NCBI RefSeq assembly: GCF_001707915.1
Contig: NZ_MAVV01000006.1
Span: 1-60,081 of the forward strand
Source: Thermodesulfovibrio sp. N1
GTDB lineage: Bacteria; Nitrospirota; Thermodesulfovibrionia; Thermodesulfovibrionales; Thermodesulfovibrionaceae
Direction: 5' to 3'
DNA: 60,081 bases
The translations under genes were made by a program, and so were the position numbers. Shown piece after piece: positions 8,620 to 16,579 of this stretch. The notes beneath the pieces were generated by a model. It made no database searches and had not been told where the DNA came from. It worked only from the letters and a program-made list of their open reading frames with translations. Position 1 is the first letter of the stretch; every line of letters begins with the position of its first letter.

Positions 8620-9645
8620 ATGGGTGCTGAAAAAGTATTAATATCCTTTCTTGTCTTAGCTGTAACATTAGTTATTCTTTTAATTGTAAGAGCTGTTTTA
8701 TTCAATATACTTCATCGATGGGCAGAAAGAACCCATACAGAGCTTGACAACCTAATTATAAGCACAATAAAGTTTCCTTCAATTCTATGGTGCATAGGAA
8801 TATCTCTTTATATCGGAGTAGAAACATCGGAGATTCCAATAAAGTATTCTACTTATATTGTTAAATCAATCCATGTTTTAATAATTTTTTCAGTCACTGT
8901 TGCACTGGCTAATCTTGTAAGCAGGCTTTTAAGTAACTATATTCAAAATCAAAGAATTGCTGTTCAGTCAACAGGACTTCTTCATACAATTATAAAGGGA
9001 GCTATATATCTAATTGGCATAATAATCATTCTTAATATCTTTGGAATTTCCATTGCTCCTTTAATTACAGCTATGGGAATTGGTGGATTAGCAGTTGCTC
9101 TGGCACTCAAAGACACACTCTCAAATCTCTTTGCAGGAATCCATATTATGGCTGAAAAAACAATAAGAGTAGGTGATTTTATTCGCCTTGAAACAGGGCA
9201 GGAAGGATATGTAGAAGATATATCATGGAGAACAACAAGAATTAGAATGCTTCCTAACAACATGGTTATTATACCAAATAGTATGCTTGCACAGAGTGTA
9301 GTTATAAACTATCATCTTCCTGAAAAACGAATGTCCCTTCCAATCCCTGTAAGCGTAAGTTACTCAGAAGATCCTGAAAAAATTGAAAGAATACTGATTG
9401 AAGAGATTAAAAAAGCTGTACCGGAAATTCCAGGGCTTCTCAGTGAACCAGAACCAGTTGTAAGATTTATTCCAGGATTTGGAGAGAATTCTCTTGATTT
9501 TACAATTGTATGTCACATTGAAGATGTATCATATCAGTTTAATGTTCAAAATGAGATAAGAAAAAGAATCCTCAGAAGATTAAAGGAAGAAAATATTGAA
9601 ATTCCATTGCCTCAAAGAGTTGTCTGGTTGAAAAAAGATTTATAG
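8620..9645 (+). CDS. MscS-family mechanosensitive ion channel
   Basis: Small-conductance mechanosensitive channel (341 aa), acting in the inner membrane to release solutes on osmotic downshock. Four hydrophobic segments lie in the first 150 residues. They are followed by the pore helix region GIGGLAVALALKDTLSNLFAGI, which matches the MscS TM3 glycine/alanine pattern, and the beta domain start VGDFIRLETGQEGYVEDISWRTTRIR. The C-terminal alpha/beta domain is complete. It lies 13 nt behind the orphan oxidoreductase gene and may be cotranscribed with it. Its stop is 3 nt from the convergent end of the recombinase gene, with no obvious terminator between them. Confidence 0.93.
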   Translation: MGAEKVLISFLVLAVTLVILLIVRAVLFNILHRWAERTHTELDNLIISTIKFPSILWCIGISLYIGVETSEIPIKYSTYIVKSIHVLIIFSVTVALANLVSRLLSNYIQNQRIAVQSTGLLHTIIKGAIYLIGIIIILNIFGISIAPLITAMGIGGLAVALALKDTLSNLFAGIHIMAEKTIRVGDFIRLETGQEGYVEDISWRTTRIRMLPNNMVIIPNSMLAQSVVINYHLPEKRMSLPIPVSVSYSEDPEKIERILIEEIKKAVPEIPGLLSEPEPVVRFIPGFGENSLDFTIVCHIEDVSYQFNVQNEIRKRILRRLKEENIEIPLPQRVVWLKKDL

Positions 9646-9648
9646 CAC

Positions 9649-10533
9649 TTACTTTGCTCTTGGATGGTGTTTAAGATATTCCTTTTTAAGTCTATCCATG
9701 GAAACTTTAGTGTAAATCTGAGTAGTAGATATATCGCTGTGACCAAGCATTTTCTGAAGACTTCTTAAGTCAGCACCGCCTTCAAGCAAATGAGTTGCGA
9801 AACTGTGTCTTATCATATGAGGCGTAACCTCCACATTGGCAATTTTTCCCATTGCTTTGAGGTTTTGCCAGAATCTTTGCCTTGTCATTGACTGTCCACG
9901 ATTATTGAGAAAAACATAATCAGAAGCTCTCTTTTTTAATAATTTCGGTCTTAAATGAATTAAATAATTTTTAATTCTTTCAATAGTTCTTTGAGCAATG
10001 GGAACAACTCTTTCTTTATCCCCTTTACCTTTAATCCTTATAAATCCTGCCTCAAAATTAATATCACTTAATTTTAATTTTACAAGCTCACTAACTCTTA
10101 ATCCACCTGCGTACATAAGCTCAAGCATTGCAATATCTCTCAAGAAATATTTACTTTCAAGCATAACTGAAAGAAGCCTTTTTATCTCGTCAAACTCTAA
10201 AGCCTTTGGAAGCCTAAGCCACAGCTTTGGTGATTTAAGCCCTTCTGTTGGGTCATGTAGCATTTGATTTTCAAAAATCAAAAAACGGAAAAAGTGTTTT
10301 ATCGTTGAAAGAACTCTTGCAATAGAGGCAGAACTATAACTTTTTTCTTTTAGTGTTAAAAGATAATTTGTGACATCATTTTTCTTACAGCTTAAGACAG
10401 AAATATTTTTCTCATTAAGAAATCTTAAAAATGCCTTCAGGTCATTCTCATAGGATTTTACCGTGTTTAATGAGAGAGCCTTTTCAGTAAGAAGATAATT
10501 AAGAAACTTTTTGACTGCTTCTGTATTTTCCAT
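9649..10533 (-). CDS. xerD: Site-specific tyrosine recombinase, XerC/XerD type
   Basis: Tyrosine recombinase (294 aa, usual Xer length), likely acting at dif to resolve chromosome dimers. An N-terminal SAM-like core-binding domain (about 1-90) precedes the catalytic domain. All catalytic residues are visible: Arg in GGLRVSEL, Lys in GKGDKER, His-x-x-Arg in HMIRHSFATHLLEGG, His in LGHSDISTTQIY, and the nucleophile Tyr in IYTKV. It overlaps the upstream YprB-like gene by 35 nt, so the two are cotranscribed. No phage or integron features are near, so it is more likely the housekeeping XerD (or XerC) than a mobile-element integrase. Confidence 0.9.
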   Translation of the reverse strand: MENTEAVKKFLNYLLTEKALSLNTVKSYENDLKAFLRFLNEKNISVLSCKKNDVTNYLLTLKEKSYSSASIARVLSTIKHFFRFLIFENQMLHDPTEGLKSPKLWLRLPKALEFDEIKRLLSVMLESKYFLRDIAMLELMYAGGLRVSELVKLKLSDINFEAGFIRIKGKGDKERVVPIAQRTIERIKNYLIHLRPKLLKKRASDYVFLNNRGQSMTRQRFWQNLKAMGKIANVEVTPHMIRHSFATHLLEGGADLRSLQKMLGHSDISTTQIYTKVSMDRLKKEYLKHHPRAK

Positions 10534-11305
10534 TATTTATAAACTCTTCAATACCCACCTGTGTTCGTAACATATCATAAAAAATCTTTCCAATATGAAA
10601 TAAATTTTCCGTATCTGCCTTATTATAAGAGATTAAACGTTCAAGACTATCTATACTACCATTTAAATAGGCTTTCCACAGTCTTACAGCATCATATCCA
10701 TTAAGTCCTTTAAGCTCGTCTTCTCTTTCAATCAGAAACATAGTTTCAAGTTTTTTCAGTCCCCCTTGAATTCCTAATCTTTTACCTGCAAAAAAGAGAT
10801 CAAAATGGGGAATGTGTTCAATCTTTAAGTTAGGAAACTCCTTTTTCAAAAAGGGTATGTCAAAGATAGTACCATAAAAAGTAATTAAAAATTTGTGTTC
10901 GTTAATGGCTTCCTGAAGTGTCTCTTCCGTAAGATTTTCTCCTTTAACCAATGCTTTATATCCATTTACTGAATACAACCCAACAACAGTAACATATCCA
11001 CCCTTTTCTGGTGTCAGCCCGCTTGTTTCTATGTCAAGACATACTGCCTCAGATATAAATTCTTCAAAAAGTCGCCAATGTTCTCTTTTTTTTAAATTTC
11101 TGGCAAAAAAATAGCAATCTTTACAAAGCAAAGCATCATAGGCTCGGCGGAGAAATTCATCATAATTTTTTTTCTTTTCCCATTCTATATCTAAAACTTC
11201 AACACAATTAAAAAAGTCTTCCCATGTAAGAACTCCTTGTCTCCAAAGCCTTCGCTCTCTTTTTTCTCCAATTCCATCAAGAAGTATAAAAGTATTTTTA
11301 ATCAT
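10499..11305 (-). CDS. YprB-like RNase H-fold exonuclease
   Basis: Protein of 268 aa with a DnaQ/RNase H-like 3'-5' exonuclease fold. The first acidic motif is CLDIETSG (near residue 92). It is followed by the characteristic TFYGTIFDIPFLKKEFP and HFDLFFAGKRLG, and by the closing YNKADTENL with its Asp. This order matches the ribonuclease H-like domain of the YprB family. The N-terminal 85 residues include a DGIGEKRERRLWRQGV helix-hairpin-like segment. The biological role is not established. It is divergent from pabC (84 bp gap) and overlaps the Xer gene by 35 nt. Confidence 0.8.
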   Translation of the reverse strand: MIKNTFILLDGIGEKRERRLWRQGVLTWEDFFNCVEVLDIEWEKKKNYDEFLRRAYDALLCKDCYFFARNLKKREHWRLFEEFISEAVCLDIETSGLTPEKGGYVTVVGLYSVNGYKALVKGENLTEETLQEAINEHKFLITFYGTIFDIPFLKKEFPNLKIEHIPHFDLFFAGKRLGIQGGLKKLETMFLIEREDELKGLNGYDAVRLWKAYLNGSIDSLERLISYNKADTENLFHIGKIFYDMLRTQVGIEEFINNGKYRSSQKVS

Positions 11306-11388
11306 GTTTTTATTATATTAAGCTTGAGAAAATTTAGACAAGTTATAAAAAATTTTACTCGTGAGGCAAAAACATTTAAAATAAACAT

Positions 11389-12129
11389 ATGCAACTTAGA
11401 ACACTTCTTTATGGAGAAGGAATTTTTGAAACAATACTTTGGCGTGGTAGAACAAAAAAACTTTATAGACATTATGAAAGGCTAAGGTCATCAGCTCAAT
11501 TTTTCCAAATTCCTTGTCCAGATTTTGAAAGTTTCTGTAATTTTATTGAGGAAAAAACAGAAAATAGAAAAAATTTATATGTTAAGTTTTGTCTTCTTTC
11601 AAAGGGAGAAAGTCTTTTTTATGCAACACCGGAACAGTCAGAGGTTTTAATTATTGCAAAGGAATACAATCCTGTAAAAAAACCTCAAAGACTTTGTATA
11701 TCAAATATTAAAAGACATAGTTCCGATCCTGTTATATATCATAAGACAATTAATTATCTTCAAAACATTCTTATAAAAAGACAAGCTCTTAAAAACGGAT
11801 TTGACGATGCGATTATTCTTAATGAAAGGGATGAAATTACAGAATGCTCCTCTTCAAATATTTTACTTTTTAAAGATGATACGTTTTTTACGCCTTACAG
11901 AGAGTGTGGACTTTTACTTGGAACAACTTTAAAGACACTCATGGATAAATTTGAGATAAAAGAAGCAAAAATCAAAATTGAGGATTTATTTCGATATTCC
12001 GCTATTTTTATTTTAAATAGTTTAGTTGGTGTCCTACCAGTATGTAAAATAATTGATAAAGAATTTTCCTATGATGAAAATCTTATTAATTATCTAAACT
12101 CATTAATTGACGAGGAAAATAGTATCTAA
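11389..12129 (+). CDS. pabC: Aminodeoxychorismate lyase / class IV aminotransferase
   Basis: PLP-dependent fold-type IV enzyme (246 aa), assigned as 4-amino-4-deoxychorismate lyase (pyruvate plus p-aminobenzoate, folate pathway). The N-terminus RTLLYGEGIFETILWRGRTKKLYRHYERL is typical of class IV enzymes. The PLP lysine is probably in YHKTINYLQN, and the motif NERDEITECSSSNIL matches the conserved E..SSN. It abuts pabB with no gap (stop at 12129, ATG at 12130), and this neighbour decides the function over branched-chain or D-amino-acid aminotransferase. No clear Shine-Dalgarno is visible. Confidence 0.85.
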   Translation: MQLRTLLYGEGIFETILWRGRTKKLYRHYERLRSSAQFFQIPCPDFESFCNFIEEKTENRKNLYVKFCLLSKGESLFYATPEQSEVLIIAKEYNPVKKPQRLCISNIKRHSSDPVIYHKTINYLQNILIKRQALKNGFDDAIILNERDEITECSSSNILLFKDDTFFTPYRECGLLLGTTLKTLMDKFEIKEAKIKIEDLFRYSAIFILNSLVGVLPVCKIIDKEFSYDENLINYLNSLIDEENSI

Positions 12130-13182
12130 ATGCGTTTGATTCTTTCTGGAGAGTGGTTTAAAAAAAAAGGTTTTTATGAGGCTCATATTGAAAGTGTAAG
12201 TTTTTACAATAGTTTGTTGGATATTGGGGAAATACCTGCATTATCCTTTGTTGTTTTTTCCTTTGACCTTTCTGGTGAAACACTCAATTTGAATCTAAAA
12301 GAAACAGAATTTCCAAAGATTATAGTGATAAAAATTAAAAAAATTAAAAAACTCTTCGAAGTTAACAAAACACCGATATTTTTAAAATTAAAAAGTCAAA
12401 CATTAAAGAATAGCGATTTTAAATTAGGTGTCTTAAAAATTAAAAATTTAATAAAGGAAGGAACTGTCTATCAAATAAACCTAACCAACAGATTTGACTT
12501 TTACCTTTCTGGCGATCCTTTAGCATTATTTTTAAATTTTTACACAAATCAGCCTGTTCCCTATGGATTCTATCTTGATTTAGATCAATTTTATATTATA
12601 AGTGGCTCAATGGAGCTTTTCCTTGAGAAAAAAGGTTTTATCCTAAAAAGTAAACCCATCAAAGGAACATCTAAAAATTTAAATTTTCTTAAATTAAGTG
12701 AAAAGGACAGAGCAGAAAATCTTATGATAACAGACATGATGAGAAACGACATTGGAAAGATTGCTCAAATTGGAAGTGTTAAAGTCACTGAGCTTTTTAA
12801 AATAAAAAAATACAGGACTCTTTATCAGATGTATTCAACTGTTGAAGGATTTTCAGAAAAATCAATTATTGATATAATAAAAGCAACCTTTCCACCTGCA
12901 AGCGTCACTGGAGCACCTAAAAGAAAAGCAGTAGAGATGATAGATAATCTTGAACCCCATGCTCGTGGATACTACTGCGGATGTGCAGGGATTGTAGAAA
13001 ATGAAACAGATTTTACCCTTTCTGTACTAATAAGAACCGCGGTAGGAAAAGAAAATCATCTTTCTTACTATGCAGGTTGCGGTATTGTCTGGGATTCTAA
13101 TCCCGAACAAGAACTTTCCGAGCTTTATTTAAAAGTTAAAGCTTTTTATAGCCCTTGTCATTCTCAAGTAAAAAATAAATAA
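12130..13182 (+). CDS. pabB: Aminodeoxychorismate synthase component I
   Basis: Chorismate-binding enzyme (350 aa), aminating chorismate to 4-amino-4-deoxychorismate with a PabA glutaminase that is not in this window. The KPIKGT motif with Lys (about residue 178) distinguishes PabB from anthranilate synthase. Also present are DMMRNDIGKIAQIGSVKV, PPASVTGAPKRKAVEMID and the closing YYAGCGIVWDSNPEQE. The last ten residues (SPCHSQVKNK) are odd. A second copy of the 3' end of the gene lies after tupC and continues differently, so the original terminus may have been altered here. It runs directly on from pabC. Confidence 0.92.
   Translation: MRLILSGEWFKKKGFYEAHIESVSFYNSLLDIGEIPALSFVVFSFDLSGETLNLNLKETEFPKIIVIKIKKIKKLFEVNKTPIFLKLKSQTLKNSDFKLGVLKIKNLIKEGTVYQINLTNRFDFYLSGDPLALFLNFYTNQPVPYGFYLDLDQFYIISGSMELFLEKKGFILKSKPIKGTSKNLNFLKLSEKDRAENLMITDMMRNDIGKIAQIGSVKVTELFKIKKYRTLYQMYSTVEGFSEKSIIDIIKATFPPASVTGAPKRKAVEMIDNLEPHARGYYCGCAGIVENETDFTLSVLIRTAVGKENHLSYYAGCGIVWDSNPEQELSELYLKVKAFYSPCHSQVKNK
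13011..13149 (+). repeat. Direct repeat copy 1: 3' end of pabB, upstream of tupABC
   Basis: These 139 bases of pabB recur without gaps at 15564-15702, in the same orientation, on the far side of tupABC. By eye about 130 of 139 positions agree, and the final stretch up to GCTTTTTAT is nearly identical. Similarity stops abruptly after GCTTTTTAT in both copies. Confidence 0.9.
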
Positions 13183-13249
13183 TTAAGTAGGAAAGCTTAT
13201 TATGTAAACTCAGGTTGGAGACAAAACTGGAGAATTAATAAGGAGTAAA

Positions 13250-14056
13250 ATGAAAATCTTACTGGCCATTGTATTTTCATTATTTATTTTGGCAAATGCA
13301 GCAGTAGCTCAGCAAAATGTAATTGTTCTTGCAACAACCACTTCAGTGGAAAACTCTGGATTACTCAGTCATATTTTACCATTATTTGAGAAAAAAACAG
13401 GTATCAAAGTCAAAGTTATTGCAAGGGGTACAGGTGCAGCAATTGAGATGGGTAAAAGAGGAGATGCGGATGTTGTTTTTGCCCATGCAAAGGAACTTGA
13501 GCTTGAAGCTTTAAAAAAGGGCTATTTTATAAACCGTCATGATGTTTGTTATAATGATTTTATTATTGTAGGACCTAAAAATGACCCAGCAAAAATAAAA
13601 GAAATTAAAAAATCAGTAGATGCCTTTAAAAGAATTGCTTTATCTCAGAGCTTTTTTATTTCAAGGGGAGATAAATCTGGAACTCATATGAAGGAATTAT
13701 CATTGTGGCAGAGGGCAAAAATTGAACCAAAGGGACAAAAATGGTATCTTGAAGCAGGTCAGGGAATGGAAAAAACTTTAAGAATTGCAAATGAAAAACA
13801 GGCATATACACTTACTGACAGAGGAACATGGCTTGCAATAAAAGATAAGCATGACCTAACAATACTATTTCAGGGAGATCCTTTTCTATTTAATCAATAC
13901 GGTGTTATGGCAGTAAATCCGCAAAAGCATAAACATGTAAAATATAAAGAAGCTATGGAGTTTGTAAACTGGATAATTTCAAAGGAAGGACAAAATGCCA
14001 TAGCATCTTTTAAGGATAAATTCGGAAATCAACTTTTTATTCCTAATGCAAGATGA
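13250..14056 (+). CDS. tupA: Tungstate ABC transporter, substrate-binding protein
   Basis: Periplasmic binding protein (268 aa) with a cleavable signal peptide (MKILLAIVFSLFILANAAVAQ). The mature protein starts with the TupA oxyanion motif ATTTSVENSGLL, and continues with FEKKTGIKVKVIARGTGAAIEMGKRGDADVVFAHA and FISRGDKSGTHMKE. These match TupA rather than ModA and predict high-affinity tungstate binding. An AAGGAG site lies 5 nt before the ATG. It overlaps tupB by 4 nt. Tungsten uptake fits anaerobic thermophiles that use tungsten-pterin oxidoreductases. Molybdate as an additional ligand cannot be excluded. Confidence 0.92.
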   Translation: MKILLAIVFSLFILANAAVAQQNVIVLATTTSVENSGLLSHILPLFEKKTGIKVKVIARGTGAAIEMGKRGDADVVFAHAKELELEALKKGYFINRHDVCYNDFIIVGPKNDPAKIKEIKKSVDAFKRIALSQSFFISRGDKSGTHMKELSLWQRAKIEPKGQKWYLEAGQGMEKTLRIANEKQAYTLTDRGTWLAIKDKHDLTILFQGDPFLFNQYGVMAVNPQKHKHVKYKEAMEFVNWIISKEGQNAIASFKDKFGNQLFIPNAR

Positions 14057-14766
14057 ACTCTATTTTAGAATCCTTTAAACAGGCATTTTATCTTATTCTG
14101 CATCTTGATAGAGAACTTTTAGAGATAATACTTTTGTCTCTCAAAGTTTCAGGCACAGCTCTTGCAATTGCAACCCTAACAGGCTTTCCTGCGGGTGCAT
14201 TGCTTGGATTAAAAAATTTTTTTGGTAGAAACGCGATTATAACATTGCTTAATACTTTCATGGGGTTGCCTCCTGTGGTTGTTGGATTATTTCTCTATCT
14301 TTTGCTTTCCAGAAGCGGTCCTCTTGGTTTTTTAAGTCTTCTTTATACTCCCTCTGCAATGATTATTGCTCAGAGCATTCTCGCATTTCCCATTGTGGCA
14401 GCAATTACCCATTCATCAATTGTTAAAGTAAATCCTACAGTAAAACTTGCAGCCAAAACTCTTGGAGCCACACCTTTTCAGATAGCTCTGACAATGATAA
14501 GAGAAACAAGATATGGAATAATGGCTGGAGTCTGTGCAGCACTTGGAAGAGTAATGGCTGAGGTTGGAGCAATACTTATTGTTGGAGGAAATATAGCAGG
14601 ATACACCCGTGTAATGACAACTACTATTGCCCTTGAAACAGACAAAGGCAATTTTGAGCTTGCTATGGCTCTTGGGATAATACTTCTTTGTATTTCTTTC
14701 ATAATAAACATTATCTTATTTTCTATTCAGAAAAAAGGAACAAAGGAGTCCAGCCAGTGGCTTTAA
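14053..14766 (+). CDS. tupB: Tungstate ABC transporter, permease
   Basis: Inner membrane permease (237 aa) with five to six hydrophobic segments. The cytoplasmic EAA loop reads KLAAKTLGATPFQIALTMIRETRYGIMAG. The family-typical segments GLPPVVVGLFLYLLLSRSGPLG and GRVMAEVGAILIVGGNIAGYTRVMTT are conserved in TupB. It starts with an ATGA overlap with tupA and its 3' end overlaps the GTG start of tupC by 10 nt, so the three genes are translationally linked. Confidence 0.92.
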   Translation: MNSILESFKQAFYLILHLDRELLEIILLSLKVSGTALAIATLTGFPAGALLGLKNFFGRNAIITLLNTFMGLPPVVVGLFLYLLLSRSGPLGFLSLLYTPSAMIIAQSILAFPIVAAITHSSIVKVNPTVKLAAKTLGATPFQIALTMIRETRYGIMAGVCAALGRVMAEVGAILIVGGNIAGYTRVMTTTIALETDKGNFELAMALGIILLCISFIINIILFSIQKKGTKESSQWL

Positions 14767-15455
14767 GTTTAATAATTTCAAATATTAAAAAATCTTACAA
14801 AGATAAAAAAGTTCTTGATGGTTGTTCCTTTTCATTTGAACAAAGCGGAGTATATGTTTTAATGGGACCAAATGGTTCAGGAAAATCAACTCTTTTAAGA
14901 ATTTGCGCACTTTTAGAAAGTCCTGACGATGGTGAAATTATTTATTATGAAGACGGAAAAGTTGTTGAGAATAATCTAAATTTAAGAAGAAGGATTACAC
15001 TACTATTGCCAAATATTGGAATTTTCAACACAACAGTTTTTAAAAATGTTGCCTACGGATTAAAAATAAGAGGGATGAATAAAGGAGAAATAAAAGAACG
15101 AGTTGAAAAAGCTCTTGATTTTGTTGGATTACTTCATAAAAAGAAGCAAAATGCTCTCAGTTTATCTAGCGGAGAAGCAAAAAGAATGGGGATTGCAAGA
15201 GCAATTGTTTTAGAGCCCGAATTTTTATTTCTTGATGAGCCAACAGCCTCAGTGGATCAGGAAAACACGGAAATAATTGAAAACATAATTACTCAGTTAA
15301 AACAAAGGCTTAATTCAATAATCATAATGGCAACACATGATTATCAATCAGCAAAAAGAACTGGGGATATTCTTCTTTTTCTTGAAAAAGGAAAACTAAC
15401 CCGAACTTCAGTTTGCTCTGAAAGCCCCTTTCAACTCTTACAGGGCATGCTCTGA
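14757..15455 (+). CDS. tupC: Tungstate ABC transporter, ATP-binding protein
   Basis: ABC ATPase (232 aa). Walker A is GPNGSGKST, the signature is LSSGEAKRMGIARA, Walker B is FLFLDEPTASVD, and the switch His is in ATHDYQSA. I place the start at GTG 14757, which gives ALSLIISNIKKSYK and has AAAGGAG 8 nt upstream. An earlier in-frame start at 14688 would add a stretch overlapping tupB with no family match. The last residues (CSESPFQLLQGML) are encoded at the edge of a palindromic repeat that begins near the stop, so the C-terminus may be repeat-derived. Confidence 0.9.
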   Translation: MALSLIISNIKKSYKDKKVLDGCSFSFEQSGVYVLMGPNGSGKSTLLRICALLESPDDGEIIYYEDGKVVENNLNLRRRITLLLPNIGIFNTTVFKNVAYGLKIRGMNKGEIKERVEKALDFVGLLHKKKQNALSLSSGEAKRMGIARAIVLEPEFLFLDEPTASVDQENTEIIENIITQLKQRLNSIIIMATHDYQSAKRTGDILLFLEKGKLTRTSVCSESPFQLLQGML

Positions 15456-15474
15456 GCAAAGTCGAATGGCTCAG
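15452..15474. repeat. CTGAGC...GCTCAG hairpin repeat after tupC
   Basis: The sequence from the tupC stop onward holds an inverted repeat, CTGAGC at 15452-15457 and GCTCAG at 15469-15474, with AAAGTCGAATG between. The wording resembles the widespread CTGAGCAAAGTCGAA class of bacterial palindromic repeats. The following 15475-15520 continues in the same style (TTCGTGGCATCGAACTTCTC). It lies exactly between tupC and the pabB remnant, and no T-run follows, so a terminator role is unlikely. Confidence 0.55.
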
Positions 15475-15560
15475 GACGGTACTTCGTGGCATCGAACTTC
15501 TCAGAAGGGCAGTATGAAGGAAAGACAACTTTTCTTTAATCGGCAATTTAAGAAATTAAC

Positions 15561-15729
15561 TGATTTTACTCTTTCTGTTATAATAAGAACCGCTGTAGGA
15601 AAAGAAAATCTTCTTCCCTACTACGCAGGTTGCGGTATTGTCTGGGATTCTAATCCCGAACAAGAACTTTCCGAGCTTTATTTAAAAGTCAAAGCTTTTT
15701 ATTTAAAAGATGGTATCTTAAAAAAATAA
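15561..15729 (+). pseudogene. pabB 3' fragment (second direct repeat copy)
   Basis: The frame encodes TDFTLSVIIRTAVGKENLL, then PYYAGCGIVWDSNPEQE, then a tail KAFYLKDGILKK before a stop at 15729. This matches the last 50 or so residues of PabB with only three substitutions across the 139 nt core (L to I, H to L, S to P); the other differences are silent. Nothing of the remaining 300 residues of PabB precedes it. The open frame extends back only to 15466, through repeat sequence. I read it as a remnant from duplication or recombination around tupABC. Its tail may be the ancestral pabB terminus. Confidence 0.85.
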
Positions 15730-15946
15730 TTCAAGTATATTTTTTTGTTATTCTTACTTTGATATAAAAAGTTTGAATATTAGACAATCAAAAAAATTTT
15801 TTCACTACATCTTTTGTCTCGATTAAATAACTTTAAAAGAAAATATTCAAGATCACAATTTTTTAAAATTAAAGGATTAAGAATGAAAATTACTTCAAAA
15901 ATGGACATAAGTAAGATATAATAAAAATATGTGGAGAGTATAAATA
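15730..15946. other. AT-rich intergenic region before the restriction island
   Basis: This stretch is very AT-rich and holds no open frame I can support. Together with the pabB remnant it makes up the 491 bp between tupC and the restriction nuclease. Its only clear signal is the promoter at 15894-15922. I see no terminator, tRNA or attachment site. Confidence 0.6.
15894..15922 (+). promoter_or_regulatory. Likely sigma-70 promoter of the restriction-modification operon
   Basis: TTCAAA (15894-15899) is separated by 17 nt from a perfect TATAAT (15917-15922), which lies 24 nt before the nuclease ATG at 15947. A GGAGAG-like ribosome site falls between. No controller-protein gene or C-box is visible. 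Confidence 0.5.
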
Positions 15947-16579
15947 ATGTCTAATCCATTAATAGAAATATTCGAAGATGAAAAACTTGTAGAGAAGATT
16001 AAAAGACGGTTACCATATTTATTTCAACTTGCAGAATTAGAAAGTTCACGAGCAGGAAAAACAGGAATGGAAGTTGGTTCGCTTCGTGAAAAAATCATCG
16101 TAGCGTTACTAATTTATAAATTTGGCAAAGAAAATGTAGAAACTGAAATCCCTATTACTGAACCAGAAGTAGATGTAAAATTATTTGGAAAACCGATATC
16201 TATAAAAACAATCACAGGTAAAAAGTTAGCAGGAGTTAAACTCATATGGACAGTAGACCCACATAAAGCAAAAGAATTCCATAATAACTATTATCCATAT
16301 TGCGATATTCTACTTGTTCAAATTAACTGGCACAGTACAGGAGGATTTTATTATATACCCTTAGAAGTACAAAGAAAACTTTTTGATAAAGTTGGTAGAG
16401 AAAATTATATCAGACTTCCAAAGCCCGGAACAAATCCAAGAGGTGTCGAAATAACTAAAGAAGCATTGTTTAGAGTGGTGAAAGATAGTGACACCAAAAG
16501 AATTGAAATTAATTGGCAGAGAAAGGAAATAGAATCAAACGCATACAAAAAATGGGTTGACCTTTGGATGGAGGACTAA
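15947..16579 (+). CDS. Type II restriction endonuclease, probably ThaI-like
   Basis: Protein of 210 aa directly followed by a DNA methyltransferase gene, with ATG 16580 next to its stop. The middle has a PD-(D/E)XK-like arrangement: an acidic segment TEPEVDVKLFG and then PISIKTITG (about residues 68-88), where Asp and Lys would be catalytic. The N-terminal segment LPYLFQLAELESSRAGKTG, with MEVGSLREKI behind it, resembles what I remember of the ThaI family, whose prototype cuts CGCG. That family assignment is from memory and unsearched. The restriction role itself is well supported by the methyltransferase partner and the nuclease motif. Confidence 0.7.
   Translation: MSNPLIEIFEDEKLVEKIKRRLPYLFQLAELESSRAGKTGMEVGSLREKIIVALLIYKFGKENVETEIPITEPEVDVKLFGKPISIKTITGKKLAGVKLIWTVDPHKAKEFHNNYYPYCDILLVQINWHSTGGFYYIPLEVQRKLFDKVGRENYIRLPKPGTNPRGVEITKEALFRVVKDSDTKRIEINWQRKEIESNAYKKWVDLWMED

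Noticed and set aside
15466-15729. Independent 87 aa gene after tupC
   Set aside because: The C-terminal two thirds is the pabB 3' end and the first part is repeat sequence, so a pabB remnant explains it better.
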